From Thiohalobacter sp. (GTDB lineage: Bacteria; Pseudomonadota; Gammaproteobacteria; Thiohalobacterales; Thiohalobacteraceae): 64,000 nt of DNA. Positions 37,758-47,615 of this stretch are shown here, in pieces. The notes beneath the pieces are model-generated. The model was given only the letters and a program-made list of their open reading frames with translations, was not told where the DNA came from and did not search any database. The translations under genes and the position numbers were made by a program. The stretch spans positions 52,369 to 116,368 of the forward strand of contig NZ_JALTON010000054.1 of assembly GCF_027000115.1 (NCBI RefSeq), in the 5' to 3' direction. Each line of letters begins with the position of its first letter. Position 1 is the first letter of the stretch.

Positions 37758-38129
37758 TCATGGCCCGATGCCGATCAGTTCCAGCGCGTTGCCGTCCGGA
37801 TCGCGGCAGAAGATCGCTGCACGCCCGGAACGGCTGCGGGTAAAGGCCACGCCGGCGGCCTCCAGCCGCGCCACCAGTGCCGGCAGATCATCCACCGCGA
37901 GGGCCACATGCCGGTCGCGTCCGCCGTGTTCGGGACGGCCGGAGACCGGATCGGGGTTGGGCAGTTCCAGGAGATGGATCTGGGCCTCACCCAGCGTCAG
38001 CCAGGCGCCGGGATAGCCGAGGTCGGGCCGGTCGGGCGCGACCTCGAGACCGATCAGATCGCGATAGAAACCCAGCGCGCGCCCGGTGTCCGCCACCAGC
38101 AGACTGACATGGTGCAATCGTACCTTCAT
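37758..38129 (-). CDS. VOC (glyoxalase/bleomycin resistance-fold) family protein
   Basis: The 123-residue product starts MKVRLHHVSLLVADTGRALG and ends with FCRDPDGNALELIGIGP, the paired beta-alpha-beta modules of the VOC superfamily, with His and Glu at the metal-ligand positions. The substrate is unknown; many such proteins are lactoylglutathione lyase-like or dioxygenases. The ATG at 38129 overlaps the stop of the EamA gene (4 bases), so the two are translated together. Confidence 0.85.
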   Translation of the reverse strand: MKVRLHHVSLLVADTGRALGFYRDLIGLEVAPDRPDLGYPGAWLTLGEAQIHLLELPNPDPVSGRPEHGGRDRHVALAVDDLPALVARLEAAGVAFTRSRSGRAAIFCRDPDGNALELIGIGP

Positions 38130-39046
38130 GCCGGCCCTGCCTGCGGCAGACGCGCCGCCAGCCAGGCCGCGGTGACGATCATCAGCCCGCCCGCCCATTC
38201 GTTGGGCCGCACCGTCTCATCGGTAAGCAACGCCGCCGACAGGGCACCGGCCACCAGCTCGAACAACAGGATCACCGCCGAACGATGCACCGGCATGTGG
38301 GTCACGCCGTACTGCACCGAAACCGTCATCAGCACCATGCCGAACATCCCCAGTGCGACGGCGCCACCCCATGCCATGACCGGCGCGGCCGGTGGCGTCA
38401 CCGAGCCCGTGAGCAGCAGCGCCACCCCAGCCACCGCCATCACCCCCAGCCAACTCGCCCAGGTCTTCCACCACAAGGCCACGCCGTGCAGGCGCCGCAC
38501 CATGACATTGGTCAACGCAAACGCCATGCCGGAAGAGACCGCCAGCCAGTCCGCGCGGCCGCGCGGCCAGGGCAGGCCGATGTCCGGATCCCACAGCATT
38601 ACCAGCGCGCCCGCGAAGGCCAGCACGAACACCCGGCGTGCGAGCACGGTCAGGCGCTCGCCGAGCAGCCAGTAGCCGAGCAGCAGCGTCCACAGCGGCG
38701 ACAGGAAGAACAGCAGCATCACCCGCACGACATTGCCCTCGATCACGGCAAGTATATAGGCCACGTTGGTCCAGCCCGCGGCCAGACACATCCACAGTAA
38801 GTCCAGGCGCTGGCCGGCCAGTCGCGGCGGGCGCCGCAGCACGGGCAGCACCACCAGCGCCGCCGAGGCGTAGATCACCAGCGTGGCCCACAGGCCCGAC
38901 AGCCCGGCGCCTTCCAGCAGTCGCAGCGGATACCACAGCAGACCCCACAGGGTGGCCGCCAGCAGCAGACTGGCGACCGCAAGCGGGCCGTTTTCGGGTT
39001 TGGCAGCGTTCACGTATAATCGCGCCCTTTCCGGATCAGGCTGCAT
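38126..39046 (-). CDS. EamA-family (drug/metabolite) transporter
   Basis: The product (306 residues from ATG 39046) has ten hydrophobic helices in two repeated halves, as in the EamA/DMT exporters. The WGLLWYPLRLLEG segment begins the first half and LAVSSGMAFALTNVMVRRL the second. The start is uncertain: ATG at 39079 or GTG at 39013 (which directly precedes the first helix) are possible. It is divergent from dapC and shares the 39013-39103 region. The substrate cannot be told from sequence. Confidence 0.82.
   Translation of the reverse strand: MQPDPERARLYVNAAKPENGPLAVASLLLAATLWGLLWYPLRLLEGAGLSGLWATLVIYASAALVVLPVLRRPPRLAGQRLDLLWMCLAAGWTNVAYILAVIEGNVVRVMLLFFLSPLWTLLLGYWLLGERLTVLARRVFVLAFAGALVMLWDPDIGLPWPRGRADWLAVSSGMAFALTNVMVRRLHGVALWWKTWASWLGVMAVAGVALLLTGSVTPPAAPVMAWGGAVALGMFGMVLMTVSVQYGVTHMPVHRSAVILLFELVAGALSAALLTDETVRPNEWAGGLMIVTAAWLAARLPQAGPA
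39015..39020 (+). promoter_or_regulatory. candidate -10 box (TATAAT) upstream of dapC
   Basis: A perfect TATAAT lies 82 bases before the dapC ATG. No good -35 hexamer is seen at 17 bases (TTTCGG). The site overlaps the 5' end of the divergent EamA gene. A reasonable promoter for the dapC-dapD unit, but a chance match is possible. Confidence 0.4.
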
Positions 39047-39102
39047 GGTATCGGTTCGTCCCGCCGCTTGCAGCCGCAAATCGCCGCGCCGGCCGACCCC
39101 GC

Positions 39103-40299
39103 ATGAATCCCGATCTCAAGCGATTGCAGCCCTACCCCTTCGAGCGCCTGGCCCAACTCAAGGCCGGGGTAACGCCGCCTGCGTCGCTGGCCCACATCAA
39201 CCTGTCCATCGGCGAGCCGCAGCACGCGCCGCCACACCTGGCCGCCGAGGCCCTGATCGAGCATCTGCACCAGCTGGCCAACTACCCCGTAACGAGAGGC
39301 CGCCCGGAACTGCGCGCCGCGATTGCCGACTGGCTGACGCAACGCTTCGATCTGCCTGCCGGTGCGGTTGACCCCGAGCGCCATGTGCTGCCGGCCAACG
39401 GCACCCGCGAGGCCCTGTTCGCCGTCGCCCAGGCTCTGGTCGACCGCACTCGCGCGCCGCTGGTGGTCTGCCCCAATCCCTTCTACCAGATCTACGAGGG
39501 CGCCGCCTTCCTCGCCGGGGCCGAGCCCTGGTTCGTCGACACCACCGAGGCCAGCGGCTTCCTGCCCGACTTCGCGGAGGTTCCTGCGGAGATCTGGGAG
39601 CGCTGCCAGCTCGTCTACCTGTGTACGCCGGGCAACCCCACCGGCGCGGTGATGGGCACGGAGGCGCTGCAGGGGCTGATCGAACTCGCCGACCGTTTCG
39701 ACTTCGTCATCGCCAGCGACGAGTGCTACTCCGAGCTCTACCCGGACGAGGACCGGCCGCCGCCGGGCCTGCTGGGCGCAGCCGCTGCCCTGGGCCGCGA
39801 CGACTTCCGCCGCTGCCTGGTGTTCCACAGCCTGTCCAAGCGCTCCAACCTGCCCGGCCTGCGCTCGGGCTTCGTGGCCGGCGATGCCGAACTCATCGCC
39901 CGCTTCCACCGCTACCGAACCTATCACGGCTGCGCCATGCCGCCGCCGGCCCAGGCCGCCAGCATTGCCGCCTGGCGCGACGAGCCCCATGTGCGGGAGA
40001 ACCGGGCGCGCTACCGCGAGAAGTTTGCCGCCGTGCTGGACATCCTCGGCGACGCGCTCGAGGTGCGGGCGCCGGATGCCGGCTTCTATCTCTGGCCCCG
40101 GACGCCCGTCGACGACACCGAGTTTGCCCGCCGCCTGTACGCCGAGGAACATGTCACCGTGCTGCCCGGACGTTTCCTGTCGCGCGAGACGGCTGCCGGC
40201 AATCCCGGCGCGGGCCGGGTGCGCATGGCACTGGTGCCCGATCTCGAAGACTGCATCGAGGCGGCGGAGCGCATCCGTCGCTTCCTCTCCCGACTCTGA
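39103..40299 (+). CDS. dapC: succinyldiaminopimelate transaminase
   Basis: The 398-residue class I/II aminotransferase begins [20 protein letters not shown], typical of proteobacterial DapC. The PLP lysine is in [31 protein letters not shown] and [11 protein letters not shown] are other conserved blocks. It makes N-succinyl-LL-diaminopimelate, leading to meso-DAP and lysine. DapD follows after 29 bases. A long in-frame extension upstream is antisense to the transporter and is not similar. Confidence 0.93.
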   Translation: MNPDLKRLQPYPFERLAQLKAGVTPPASLAHINLSIGEPQHAPPHLAAEALIEHLHQLANYPVTRGRPELRAAIADWLTQRFDLPAGAVDPERHVLPANGTREALFAVAQALVDRTRAPLVVCPNPFYQIYEGAAFLAGAEPWFVDTTEASGFLPDFAEVPAEIWERCQLVYLCTPGNPTGAVMGTEALQGLIELADRFDFVIASDECYSELYPDEDRPPPGLLGAAAALGRDDFRRCLVFHSLSKRSNLPGLRSGFVAGDAELIARFHRYRTYHGCAMPPPAQAASIAAWRDEPHVRENRARYREKFAAVLDILGDALEVRAPDAGFYLWPRTPVDDTEFARRLYAEEHVTVLPGRFLSRETAAGNPGAGRVRMALVPDLEDCIEAAERIRRFLSRL

Positions 40300-40328
40300 C
40301 GCATCCAGGAACCCACAGGAGCCCGACC

Positions 40329-41150
40329 ATGAACGACATCCAGCCCATCATCGAGGAAGCCTTCGAGCGCCGTGCCGACATCAACCCGCGCAGCGTGGAA
40401 CCCCTGGTCAAGGAGGCCGTGCTCGAGGCCATCGACCTGCTGGATTCCGGCAAGGCCCGGGTCGCCGAAAAGATCGATGGCGAATGGAAGGTCCACGACT
40501 GGCTGAAGAAGGCCGTGCTGCTGTCCTTCCGTATCGAGGACAACCAGTTCATGAAGGGCGGCTTCACCAACTACTACGACAAGGTGCCGTCCAAGTACGC
40601 CGACTACAACTCGCGCGACTTCCGCGAATCCGGCGTGCGCGTGGTACCACCCGCCGCGGCCCGCCGCGGCGCCTACATCGCACCGGGCGTGGTGCTCATG
40701 CCCTCCTACGTCAACATCGGCGCCTATGTCGACTCCGGCACCATGGTCGACACATGGGCCACGGTCGGCTCCTGTGCCCAGATCGGGAAGAACGTGCACC
40801 TCTCCGGCGGTGTCGGCATCGGCGGCGTGCTGGAGCCGCTGCAGGCCGCACCGACCATCATCGAGGACAACTGCTTCATCGGTGCCCGTTCCGAGATCGT
40901 CGAGGGTGTGATCGTTGAGGAGGGCTCGGTGATTTCCATGGGCGTGTACATCGGCCAGAGCACGCGCATCTACGACCGTGAAAAGGACGAGATCATCTAC
41001 GGCCGCGTGCCTGCGGGATCGGTGGTGGTATCCGGCAACCTGCCCTCCAAGGACGGCAAGTACAGCCTCTATTGCGCGGTGATCGTGAAGAAGGTCGACG
41101 CCAGGACCCTGAGCAAGGTAGGCATCAACGAGCTGCTGCGGAACATCTGA
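40329..41150 (+). CDS. dapD: tetrahydrodipicolinate N-succinyltransferase
   Basis: The 273-residue product has the DapD layout: an N-terminal helical domain, then a left-handed beta-helix with [20 protein letters not shown] and [18 protein letters not shown]. The C-terminus reads [20 protein letters not shown]. It succinylates tetrahydrodipicolinate, the step before DapC. It ends a dapC-dapD unit; a repeat cluster follows. Confidence 0.97.
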   Translation: MNDIQPIIEEAFERRADINPRSVEPLVKEAVLEAIDLLDSGKARVAEKIDGEWKVHDWLKKAVLLSFRIEDNQFMKGGFTNYYDKVPSKYADYNSRDFRESGVRVVPPAAARRGAYIAPGVVLMPSYVNIGAYVDSGTMVDTWATVGSCAQIGKNVHLSGGVGIGGVLEPLQAAPTIIEDNCFIGARSEIVEGVIVEEGSVISMGVYIGQSTRIYDREKDEIIYGRVPAGSVVVSGNLPSKDGKYSLYCAVIVKKVDARTLSKVGINELLRNI

Positions 41151-41190
41151 CCGACATAGCCTGCTCTCGGTCCCCTGGCAGCGCAGCCTC

Positions 41191-41385
41191 TGATGGGCAC
41201 GCTGCGCTTTGCCCATCCTACCTCCAGGCCGTCGGCCGGGGAGACAGTTCTGTAGGATGGGCAAAGGCCCGGAGGGCCGTGCCCATCACATCCGCGGTGT
41301 AAAGCCGATGGGCACGTCGCTTTGTTTCTTTGCCCGTCCTGTCCCGCGCACCTCGCAGGATGGGCAAAGCGCAGCGTGCCCATCA
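41191..41385. repeat. cluster of four GATGGGCA-type palindromic units
   Basis: Four about 30-36 base units alternate in orientation: 41191-41220, 41253-41288, 41307-41340 and 41357-41385. Each runs from AGGATGGGCAAAG to CGTGCCCATCA (or its reverse complement), with a short GC-rich middle. Each unit is itself a hairpin, and adjacent units are inverted. They fill the gap between convergent genes (dapD and the GGDEF-EAL gene) and may serve as a two-way transcription stop. The same units recur at 50461 and 57053. Confidence 0.85.
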
Positions 41386-41393
41386 ACGGCCGC

Positions 41394-43529
41394 TCAGGAG
41401 TCCCCTTCCCGCCACACCGGCAATGCCCGTTCGCGCAGCGCTTCCGCACCCTCGGCGAGCAGACGCTGCAGCGCCCCGGGCGGCATGGGGCGGCTGAAGT
41501 AATAGCCCTGCGCCTCGTGGCAACCCTGCTCGTGCAGAAAGGCGACCTGTTCCGGGCCTTCCACGCCCTCCGCCATCACCCGCAGGCCGAGGGTATGCCC
41601 CAGGCCCACCACAGTGCGCGCAATGGCGGCCCCATCGGCCTTGTGCAGCTCGGCGACGAAGGACTTGTCGAGCTTGATCTTGTGCACCGGGAAGCGCGTC
41701 AGATAGGACAGCGAACTGTAGCCGGTGCCGAAGTCGTCGATCGAGATCTGCACGCCCAGCCGGCGCAGGTGCTCGAGCGTGGCAATGGTATTGCGCACGT
41801 CGTGCATGATCAGGCTCTCGGTGAGTTCGATCTCCAGCAGCGCGGGATCGACCGCGTGTTCCTCCAGCACAGCCGTGATGTCGTTGAGCAGGTTCTTGTG
41901 GCGGAACTGCGCGGCGCTGAGATTGATGGCCACCCGCAGCGGCGGCAGCCCGGCCTGCCCCCAGGCCGCGATCTGGCGGCAGGCCTCGGCCATTACCCAC
42001 TCGCCGATGGGCATGATGAGACCGGCACTCTCCGCCACCGGGATGAACTCCTCCGGGCCGATCTCGCCGCGTTCCGGGTGATGCCAGCGCAGCAGTGCTT
42101 CGACCCCGACTACGCGTCCGTCCTGCAGACTGACCTGCGGCTGGTAACAGAGCCGGAACTGGTCGCGCGACAGCGCCGTGCGCAGCTCGCGCTCGATGAC
42201 TGCGCGCCGCTGTACCACGCGGTTCAGGTCCGCGGCGTAGAACTGGTAGCGGTTGCGGCCCTCGCGCTTGGCCTTGTACATGGCCAGATCCGCGCTGCGC
42301 AGCAGCTCGTCGGCATCGTGATCCTCGTAGGGGTAGATGATGAGCCCGATACTCATGGACGGATGCAGCTCGTGGCCCTCGATGACCATGGGCGCGTTGA
42401 TGCGCTGCAGAATGCGTTCGGCCAGGTCAGCGGCATCCCCCACCGTAGTGATGCCGGTCTGGATGACCCCGAACTCGTCGCCGCCGAAGCGCGCCACGGT
42501 GTCGCTGGCGCGGGTGCAGGCGGTGATGCGCGCGGCGATGCCCTTGAGCATCTGGTCGCCGACGGCATGGCCCAGTGTATCGTTGACATCCTTGAAGTTG
42601 TCCATGTCCAGGAACATGACGCTGAGCAGGGTGTCGCTGCGCCGCGCCTGCGCCATGGCCTGCAACAGGCGGTCGCGGAACAGGCCACGATTGGGCAGGC
42701 CGGTCAGGGGGTCGTAGTGGGCCAGGAACCGGGCCCGGCTCTCGGCCGCGGCGGGACCGCTGATGTCGCGGGCGACGATCACCGCTGAACTCACCGCACC
42801 CAGGGCGTCGAACAGGGGCGCGGCACGCGCCTCGATGCGACGGCGACGGCCTTTCACTGACAGCATGTCGAGCTGCATGACCACCGGCTCGCCCGCCATC
42901 ACCCGTCGCGCCAGCACCGCCGCCCGCGCCCGGTGACCGGGTGCGATACGCTGGAACAGCGGCCGGTCGATGATGGCAGCGGCGTCCTCCGTCTCCAGCA
43001 GCCCGAGGCCGGCCCGATTGACCTCGGCCACCCGGCCATCCGTGTGCACCAGGCACACGGCATCGCTGCCGGTCTCGACCAGCTGCCGCAGAAGCTGTTC
43101 ACGGGCATGCAGGCGGTCCTGGGCCTGGCGGCGGTCGCTGACGTCCAGCCAGGAGCCTTCCACCAGCAGGGTGTCGTCCTCGTCGAGCGCGACCAGATGA
43201 CGCTCGTCGCGTACCCAGACATAGCGCCCGTCCGCACCCAGCATCCGGTACTCCGCAATCAGGCTGCGCCGCAGCGGCAGGTACTCGAAGGCCACCCGCA
43301 CCCGGTCCCGGTCGGCCGGGTGCACGCGCTCGATCCAGCCCCCCGGCCGGGCCAGGTCGTCCGCCGCGCCCAGCAGGCGCTCCGCATTGGCGCTGAGCCA
43401 GTGGGCAATGAACTCGCCGCGCTCGGGATGGCAGCGGGCGCGAAACAGCACGGCGGGACTGCGTTCCAGACAGGCGTGGATCCAGTCGGCCGCGTCACCG
43501 CTACCCTGGGCAAGGGGGTCGATGGGCAT
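41394..43529 (-). CDS. PAS-PAS-GGDEF-EAL cyclic-di-GMP signalling protein
   Basis: The 711-residue product has two PAS domains (about 20-130 and 140-265), a GGDEF domain (about 280-440) and an EAL domain (about 450-700). GGDEF is intact in VARFGGDEFGV, with the inhibitory I-site RASD five residues earlier. EAL is intact (VGVEALLRW) with ELTESLIMHD, IDDFGTGYSSLSYL and MAEGVEGPEQ. Both cyclase and phosphodiesterase activities are thus possible. AAGGACA lies before the chosen ATG. It lies between dapD and yffB-dapE and has no partner in an operon. Confidence 0.92.
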   Translation of the reverse strand: MPIDPLAQGSGDAADWIHACLERSPAVLFRARCHPERGEFIAHWLSANAERLLGAADDLARPGGWIERVHPADRDRVRVAFEYLPLRRSLIAEYRMLGADGRYVWVRDERHLVALDEDDTLLVEGSWLDVSDRRQAQDRLHAREQLLRQLVETGSDAVCLVHTDGRVAEVNRAGLGLLETEDAAAIIDRPLFQRIAPGHRARAAVLARRVMAGEPVVMQLDMLSVKGRRRRIEARAAPLFDALGAVSSAVIVARDISGPAAAESRARFLAHYDPLTGLPNRGLFRDRLLQAMAQARRSDTLLSVMFLDMDNFKDVNDTLGHAVGDQMLKGIAARITACTRASDTVARFGGDEFGVIQTGITTVGDAADLAERILQRINAPMVIEGHELHPSMSIGLIIYPYEDHDADELLRSADLAMYKAKREGRNRYQFYAADLNRVVQRRAVIERELRTALSRDQFRLCYQPQVSLQDGRVVGVEALLRWHHPERGEIGPEEFIPVAESAGLIMPIGEWVMAEACRQIAAWGQAGLPPLRVAINLSAAQFRHKNLLNDITAVLEEHAVDPALLEIELTESLIMHDVRNTIATLEHLRRLGVQISIDDFGTGYSSLSYLTRFPVHKIKLDKSFVAELHKADGAAIARTVVGLGHTLGLRVMAEGVEGPEQVAFLHEQGCHEAQGYYFSRPMPPGALQRLLAEGAEALRERALPVWREGDS

Positions 43530-43707
43530 GGATTGTCCTTTTTTTCTCGAAGGGCGGGTCGGCCGGCGCCGTTGCCTGCCTTTCCACCTGTTTCGGCGCA
43601 ACCCCGTGAGCCTTGAGCGGAATTTCCGCTTTGCCGTGCATCCCTTGCGGCCAGCACGCATAATAGGGTGCCTGTCCCCGGCAACCGGAATCCGCGTCTT
43701 CAGATCC

Positions 43708-44055
43708 ATGACGGTCACCCTCTACGGCATTCCCAACTGCGACACCGTGCGCAAGGCCCGCAAGTGGCTGGAGGCGCAGGGCGTCGACTACCGTTTCCAT
43801 GATTTCCGCAAGGACGGCCTGCCCGCCGACCGGCTCCGGGCCTGGGCAGATGCGGTCGGCTGGGAGACGCTGCTCAACCGCCGCGGTACGAGCTGGCGGC
43901 AGCTCCCGGCCGAGGCCCGCGAAGGCATCGACGCAGGGCGGGCGCTGGCACTCATGGCCGAGCAACCAACGCTGATCAAGCGACCGGTGCTGGAACATGC
44001 CGGTGGCGTGGAGGTGGGCTTCGACCCGGCCCGCTACGGGGTACTGTTCGGATGA
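43708..44055 (+). CDS. ArsC/Spx-fold reductase-like protein (YffB type)
   Basis: The 115-residue product begins [20 protein letters not shown] and contains [15 protein letters not shown], as in YffB proteins of the ArsC/Spx thioredoxin-fold family. A single active-site-like Cys is in NCDTVRK. Function is not established; YffB binds glutathione. It overlaps dapE by 4 bases (ATGA), the same pairing as yffB-dapE in E. coli. CATAAT near 43660 may be its -10 box. Confidence 0.88.
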   Translation: MTVTLYGIPNCDTVRKARKWLEAQGVDYRFHDFRKDGLPADRLRAWADAVGWETLLNRRGTSWRQLPAEAREGIDAGRALALMAEQPTLIKRPVLEHAGGVEVGFDPARYGVLFG

Positions 44056-45185
44056 GCGACAGCCCCACCCTGGCGCTGGCCCGCGCCCTCATCGCCCGCC
44101 CCTCGGTCACCCCCGAGGACGCCGGCTGCCAGGCACTGATGGCTGAGCGGCTGGCGGCACTGGGCTTCCGCAACGAACCCATGCCCTTCGGCGGGGTGCA
44201 TAACCTCTGGTCGCGTCTGGGCGACGCGGGGCCGCTGCTGGTGTTCGCCGGCCATACCGACGTGGTCCCGCCCGGCCCGGAGGCCGAGTGGCGCACCCCG
44301 CCGTTCGAACCCACCGTGATCGACGGCATGCTCTACGGTCGCGGCGCCGCCGACATGAAGGGCAGCCTGGCGGCCATGATTACCGCCTGCGAACGCTTCC
44401 TGGAACGGCATCCGCAGCCGCGCGGCTCCATCGCCTTCCTCATCACCAGCGACGAGGAAGGCCCGGCCGTGGACGGCACCGTGCGGGTGGTGGCAACCCT
44501 GCAGGCCCGCGGCGAACGCATCGACTGGTGCCTCGTCGGCGAACCCTCGAGCAGCGAGCGCGTCGGCGATGTCATCAAGAACGGCCGCCGCGGCTCGCTG
44601 TCCGGGCACCTGGTGGTGCGCGGTGTCCAGGGCCACGTGGCCTATCCCCGGCTCGCCGACAACCCGGTGCATCGCGCCCTGCCCGCGCTGGCCGAGCTGG
44701 CCGCCATCGAGTGGGATAGCGGCAACGAATTCTTCCCGCCGACGAGCTTCCAGATCTCCAACATCCATGCCGGCACCGGCGCCACCAACGTCATCCCCGG
44801 CACTCTGGAGGCCGACTTCAACTTCCGCTATTCCACCGAAACCGACCACCAGCGGCTGATGGAACGGGTCGAGGCCCTGATCGCGCGCCATGGCCTGGAT
44901 GCGCACATCGACTGGACCCACTCCGGCGCACCCTTTCTGACTCCGGCGGGCGAACTGGTGGACGCGGCACGGGCCGCAGTGCAGGATATCACCGGCATCA
45001 GCCCCGAGCTGTCCACCGCCGGCGGCACCTCGGACGGACGCTTCATTGCGCCGACCGGCGCCCAGGTCTTGGAACTGGGTCCGGTGAACGCCACAATACA
45101 CAAGGTCGACGAATGCGTGCGCGTCACGGAACTCGAACAACTCTCACGCATCTATGAGCGGCTGCTGGACCGGCTGCTGGGCTGA
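44052..45185 (+). CDS. dapE: succinyl-diaminopimelate desuccinylase
   Basis: The 377-residue M20 metallohydrolase removes succinate from N-succinyl-LL-DAP. Metal ligands lie in [12 protein letters not shown] (His), [14 protein letters not shown] (Asp), [13 protein letters not shown] (Glu-Glu) and [12 protein letters not shown] (C-terminal His). It completes the DapD-DapC-DapE succinylase branch present in this window. Confidence 0.96.
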   Translation: MSDSPTLALARALIARPSVTPEDAGCQALMAERLAALGFRNEPMPFGGVHNLWSRLGDAGPLLVFAGHTDVVPPGPEAEWRTPPFEPTVIDGMLYGRGAADMKGSLAAMITACERFLERHPQPRGSIAFLITSDEEGPAVDGTVRVVATLQARGERIDWCLVGEPSSSERVGDVIKNGRRGSLSGHLVVRGVQGHVAYPRLADNPVHRALPALAELAAIEWDSGNEFFPPTSFQISNIHAGTGATNVIPGTLEADFNFRYSTETDHQRLMERVEALIARHGLDAHIDWTHSGAPFLTPAGELVDAARAAVQDITGISPELSTAGGTSDGRFIAPTGAQVLELGPVNATIHKVDECVRVTELEQLSRIYERLLDRLLG

Positions 45186-45203
45186 CAGGGAGATGGAGAG
45201 AAC

Positions 45204-46088
45204 ATGGACAAGGGTCTTGCGCGCCGGCTGGCGCGCCTTCTGCTGCTGAGCAGCGCGCTGGCCGCCCTGGGCGGCTGTTCCATGAGCCAGATGGTGGTGC
45301 GTACCTCCATGAGCCTCATGGAATCCAGCATCGTCGCCATGAACCGCGAGACCGATCTGGAACTCGCGCGCCAGGCCATCCCCGCCAATCTCAAGCTGCT
45401 CGACGGCATGCTCGAGGCCGATCCGGGCAATGCCCGCCTGCATCTGTACGCCGCCGAAGGCTACTACGGCTACAGTTTCGGTTTCGTCGAGCGCGACCAG
45501 CCGGAACGCGCCGCGCGGCTCTATCACCGCTGTTACCGGCACGGGCGCAACGCGCTGGCCCTGTCCGGGTTCACCACCGATGTAGAGACCACGCCACGGC
45601 GCGAGCTGGCCCGGGCGCTGGCAGCCGCGGGCCCGGCCCAGGTGCCCGCCCTGTTCTGGACCGCCTCCTGCTGGGCCAAGTGGGTGGACATGAACCGCGA
45701 CGATCCGCGTTCCATCGCCCGGCTGGCACGCGCCGCCGCGCTGATGGAACGGGTGCTGGCACTCGACCCCGGCTTCTATCACGGCGGTCCGCACCTGTTC
45801 TTCGGCGTCTACTACGGCAGCCGCCCGCCCATGCTCGGCGGCGACCCCGAACGTGCCGCCGACCACTTCGACCGCGCCCGTGAGCTGGGCGGCAGCACCT
45901 TCTACATCATCGACGTGCTCCAGGCCGAGTTCCTCGACCGCCAATTGCTCGACCGTCGCAGTTTCCACAACCGCGTATCCAGCATTGCCCAGGCACACAT
46001 CGACGCCGGCAGCGAAATCGCACTCATCAACGCCATCGCCCGCGACCGCGCCCGCTGGCTGCTGGCGCAGGAGGCCCAATGGTTCTGA
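45204..46088 (+). CDS. TRAP transporter-associated TatT lipoprotein
   Basis: The 294-residue product has a lipoprotein signal (AALGGC, Cys25) and an all-helical TPR-like body resembling TatT (T-component) proteins found next to TRAP transporter genes. These form trimers that bind the periplasmic solute receptor. GGAGAGAAC precedes the ATG. It overlaps the DctP gene by 10 bases, so coupling is likely. A lipid or other hydrophobic ligand is suggested for this class. Confidence 0.85.
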   Translation: MDKGLARRLARLLLLSSALAALGGCSMSQMVVRTSMSLMESSIVAMNRETDLELARQAIPANLKLLDGMLEADPGNARLHLYAAEGYYGYSFGFVERDQPERAARLYHRCYRHGRNALALSGFTTDVETTPRRELARALAAAGPAQVPALFWTASCWAKWVDMNRDDPRSIARLARAAALMERVLALDPGFYHGGPHLFFGVYYGSRPPMLGGDPERAADHFDRARELGGSTFYIIDVLQAEFLDRQLLDRRSFHNRVSSIAQAHIDAGSEIALINAIARDRARWLLAQEAQWF

Positions 46089-47125
46089 TCCGCCACACCC
46101 TGCTGCTGGCGCTGCTGCTCGCGGCCGTTCCGCCGAGTGGCCACGCCGCCGCGCGCTACACCCTCAAGTTCGCCACCCTCGCCCCGCCCGGCTCGACCTG
46201 GATGAACATCCTCGAGGACTGGGGCCGCACCGTGTCCGAACGCAGTGGCGGCCGCCTGGCATTCAAGTTCTATCCCGGCGGCGTCCAGGGCGACGAGCCG
46301 GACGTGATCCGCAAGATGCGCTTCAACCAGCTCCAGGGCGCCGCCCTCACCGGCTACGGCATCGGTCAGATCTACTCGCCGCCGCGCATCCTGGAGGTGC
46401 CCTTCCTGTTCCGTGATTATGCCGAGATCGACCATGTCCGCGCGCAGTTCATGCCCGAGTTCGAACAGGGCTTCCGTGAACACGGCTACGAACTACTGGG
46501 CTGGATGGAAGTCGGCTTCGTCTACTTCTTCTCGCAGAAGCCCATCACGAGTTTCGACGACCTGCGCAAACTGCGCATCTGGATGTGGCAGGGTGACCCG
46601 CTCGGCGAGGCCATGTTCCGTGCCAGCGGCCTGTCGCCGGTACCGCTGTCCATCACCGATGTCTTTACCAGCCTGTCCACCGGGCTGATCGACACCGTCT
46701 ACTGCACGCCGCTGGCGTCCATCGCCCTACAGTGGTTCACCAAGGTGGACTATGTCACCAACCTGCCCATGGCCAACGGCATCGGCGGCCTGCTGGTCTC
46801 GCGCCGCTTCTTCGACCGCCTGCCGCCCGACCTGCAGCAGCTGCTGCGCGAGACGGGCGCCGAGACCAGTCGCGAGCTGATCCGCCAGACCCGCATCGAC
46901 AACGAACGCAGCCTGGAAGTGCTGCGCGAGGAAGGGCTGCAGTTCGTGCTCGACCCCGAACAGGTCGACCAGGCCGAGCTCGAACGCATGCGTGACCAGG
47001 CGGCCGCGCAACTGACCGCAGACAGCTACATCCCGGGGCCACTGTTCGAACGTACCCGCGCCCTGCTCGAGAACTACCGCAACAGCCTGCAGGCGCAGCA
47101 AACGACGCCTCCCGCCGGAGAATGA
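46079..47125 (+). CDS. TRAP transporter substrate-binding protein (DctP family)
   Basis: The 348-residue product has a signal peptide (LLLALLLAAVPPSGHAA) and the DctP fold: YTLKFATLAPPGSTWMNIL at the start, IRKMRFNQLQGAALTG, and WMEVGFVYFFSQKPI. It captures the ligand in the periplasm and hands it to the DctQM permease. The arginine typical of carboxylate-binding receptors is not obvious, so the ligand may be non-acidic. Confidence 0.9.
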   Translation: MVLIRHTLLLALLLAAVPPSGHAAARYTLKFATLAPPGSTWMNILEDWGRTVSERSGGRLAFKFYPGGVQGDEPDVIRKMRFNQLQGAALTGYGIGQIYSPPRILEVPFLFRDYAEIDHVRAQFMPEFEQGFREHGYELLGWMEVGFVYFFSQKPITSFDDLRKLRIWMWQGDPLGEAMFRASGLSPVPLSITDVFTSLSTGLIDTVYCTPLASIALQWFTKVDYVTNLPMANGIGGLLVSRRFFDRLPPDLQQLLRETGAETSRELIRQTRIDNERSLEVLREEGLQFVLDPEQVDQAELERMRDQAAAQLTADSYIPGPLFERTRALLENYRNSLQAQQTTPPAGE

Positions 47126-47129
47126 ATCC

Positions 47130-47615
47130 GTGCGCCGGGGGCTGGAAAGGTTCCGTCGCGGCCTGGTCCGTATCGAGCTGGTGCTGGCAGGGCTGAGCCT
47201 CTTGCTCCTCCTGTTGCTGTCGCTGGCCCAGATCGTCGCCCGCAACTTCTTCGACACCGGCGCCAGCGCGGCCGACGAACTGCAGCGGCACCTGGTCATC
47301 TATGTCACCTTTCTCGGCGCCGCCCTGGCCACCGATGCCGGTCGCCATATCAAGGTGGACGTGCTCACCACCTGGTTGCCCGAGGTCTGGATTGACCGGC
47401 TGTACCGGCCGTTGAATGCCGGCGGGCTGCTGGTCACCGGCTTCTGGATGCATGCAGCCATCCGCTTCTGGCGCTATGAATGGCAGTACGCACCCTCGCA
47501 CGAACAGTGGCTGGTGCTGCTCAAGCTGATCATTCCGGTCGGCTTCGGGCTGCTGGCATTGCATTTCCTGCTGGCCACCCTGCTCGGCCCCGGGCCGCGG
47601 GTCCGTCCTGCATGA
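47130..47615 (+). CDS. TRAP transporter small permease subunit (DctQ family)
   Basis: The 161-residue product has four hydrophobic helices and RNFFDTGASAADELQRHLVI, the DctQ pattern. It begins at a GTG (47130) four bases after the DctP stop, with GGAG upstream. The stop overlaps the DctM start (ATGA). Confidence 0.88.
   Translation: MRRGLERFRRGLVRIELVLAGLSLLLLLLLSLAQIVARNFFDTGASAADELQRHLVIYVTFLGAALATDAGRHIKVDVLTTWLPEVWIDRLYRPLNAGGLLVTGFWMHAAIRFWRYEWQYAPSHEQWLVLLKLIIPVGFGLLALHFLLATLLGPGPRVRPA

Noticed and set aside
39000..39020. TTGGCA as the -35 partner of the TATAAT before dapC
   Set aside because: The spacing is only 9 bases, far too short for a sigma-70 promoter.
41151..41393. CRISPR array suggested by repeated units after dapD
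   Set aside because: The four units alternate in orientation, vary in spacing and are hairpins with imperfect identity; no cas genes are near. They fit REP-like repeats.
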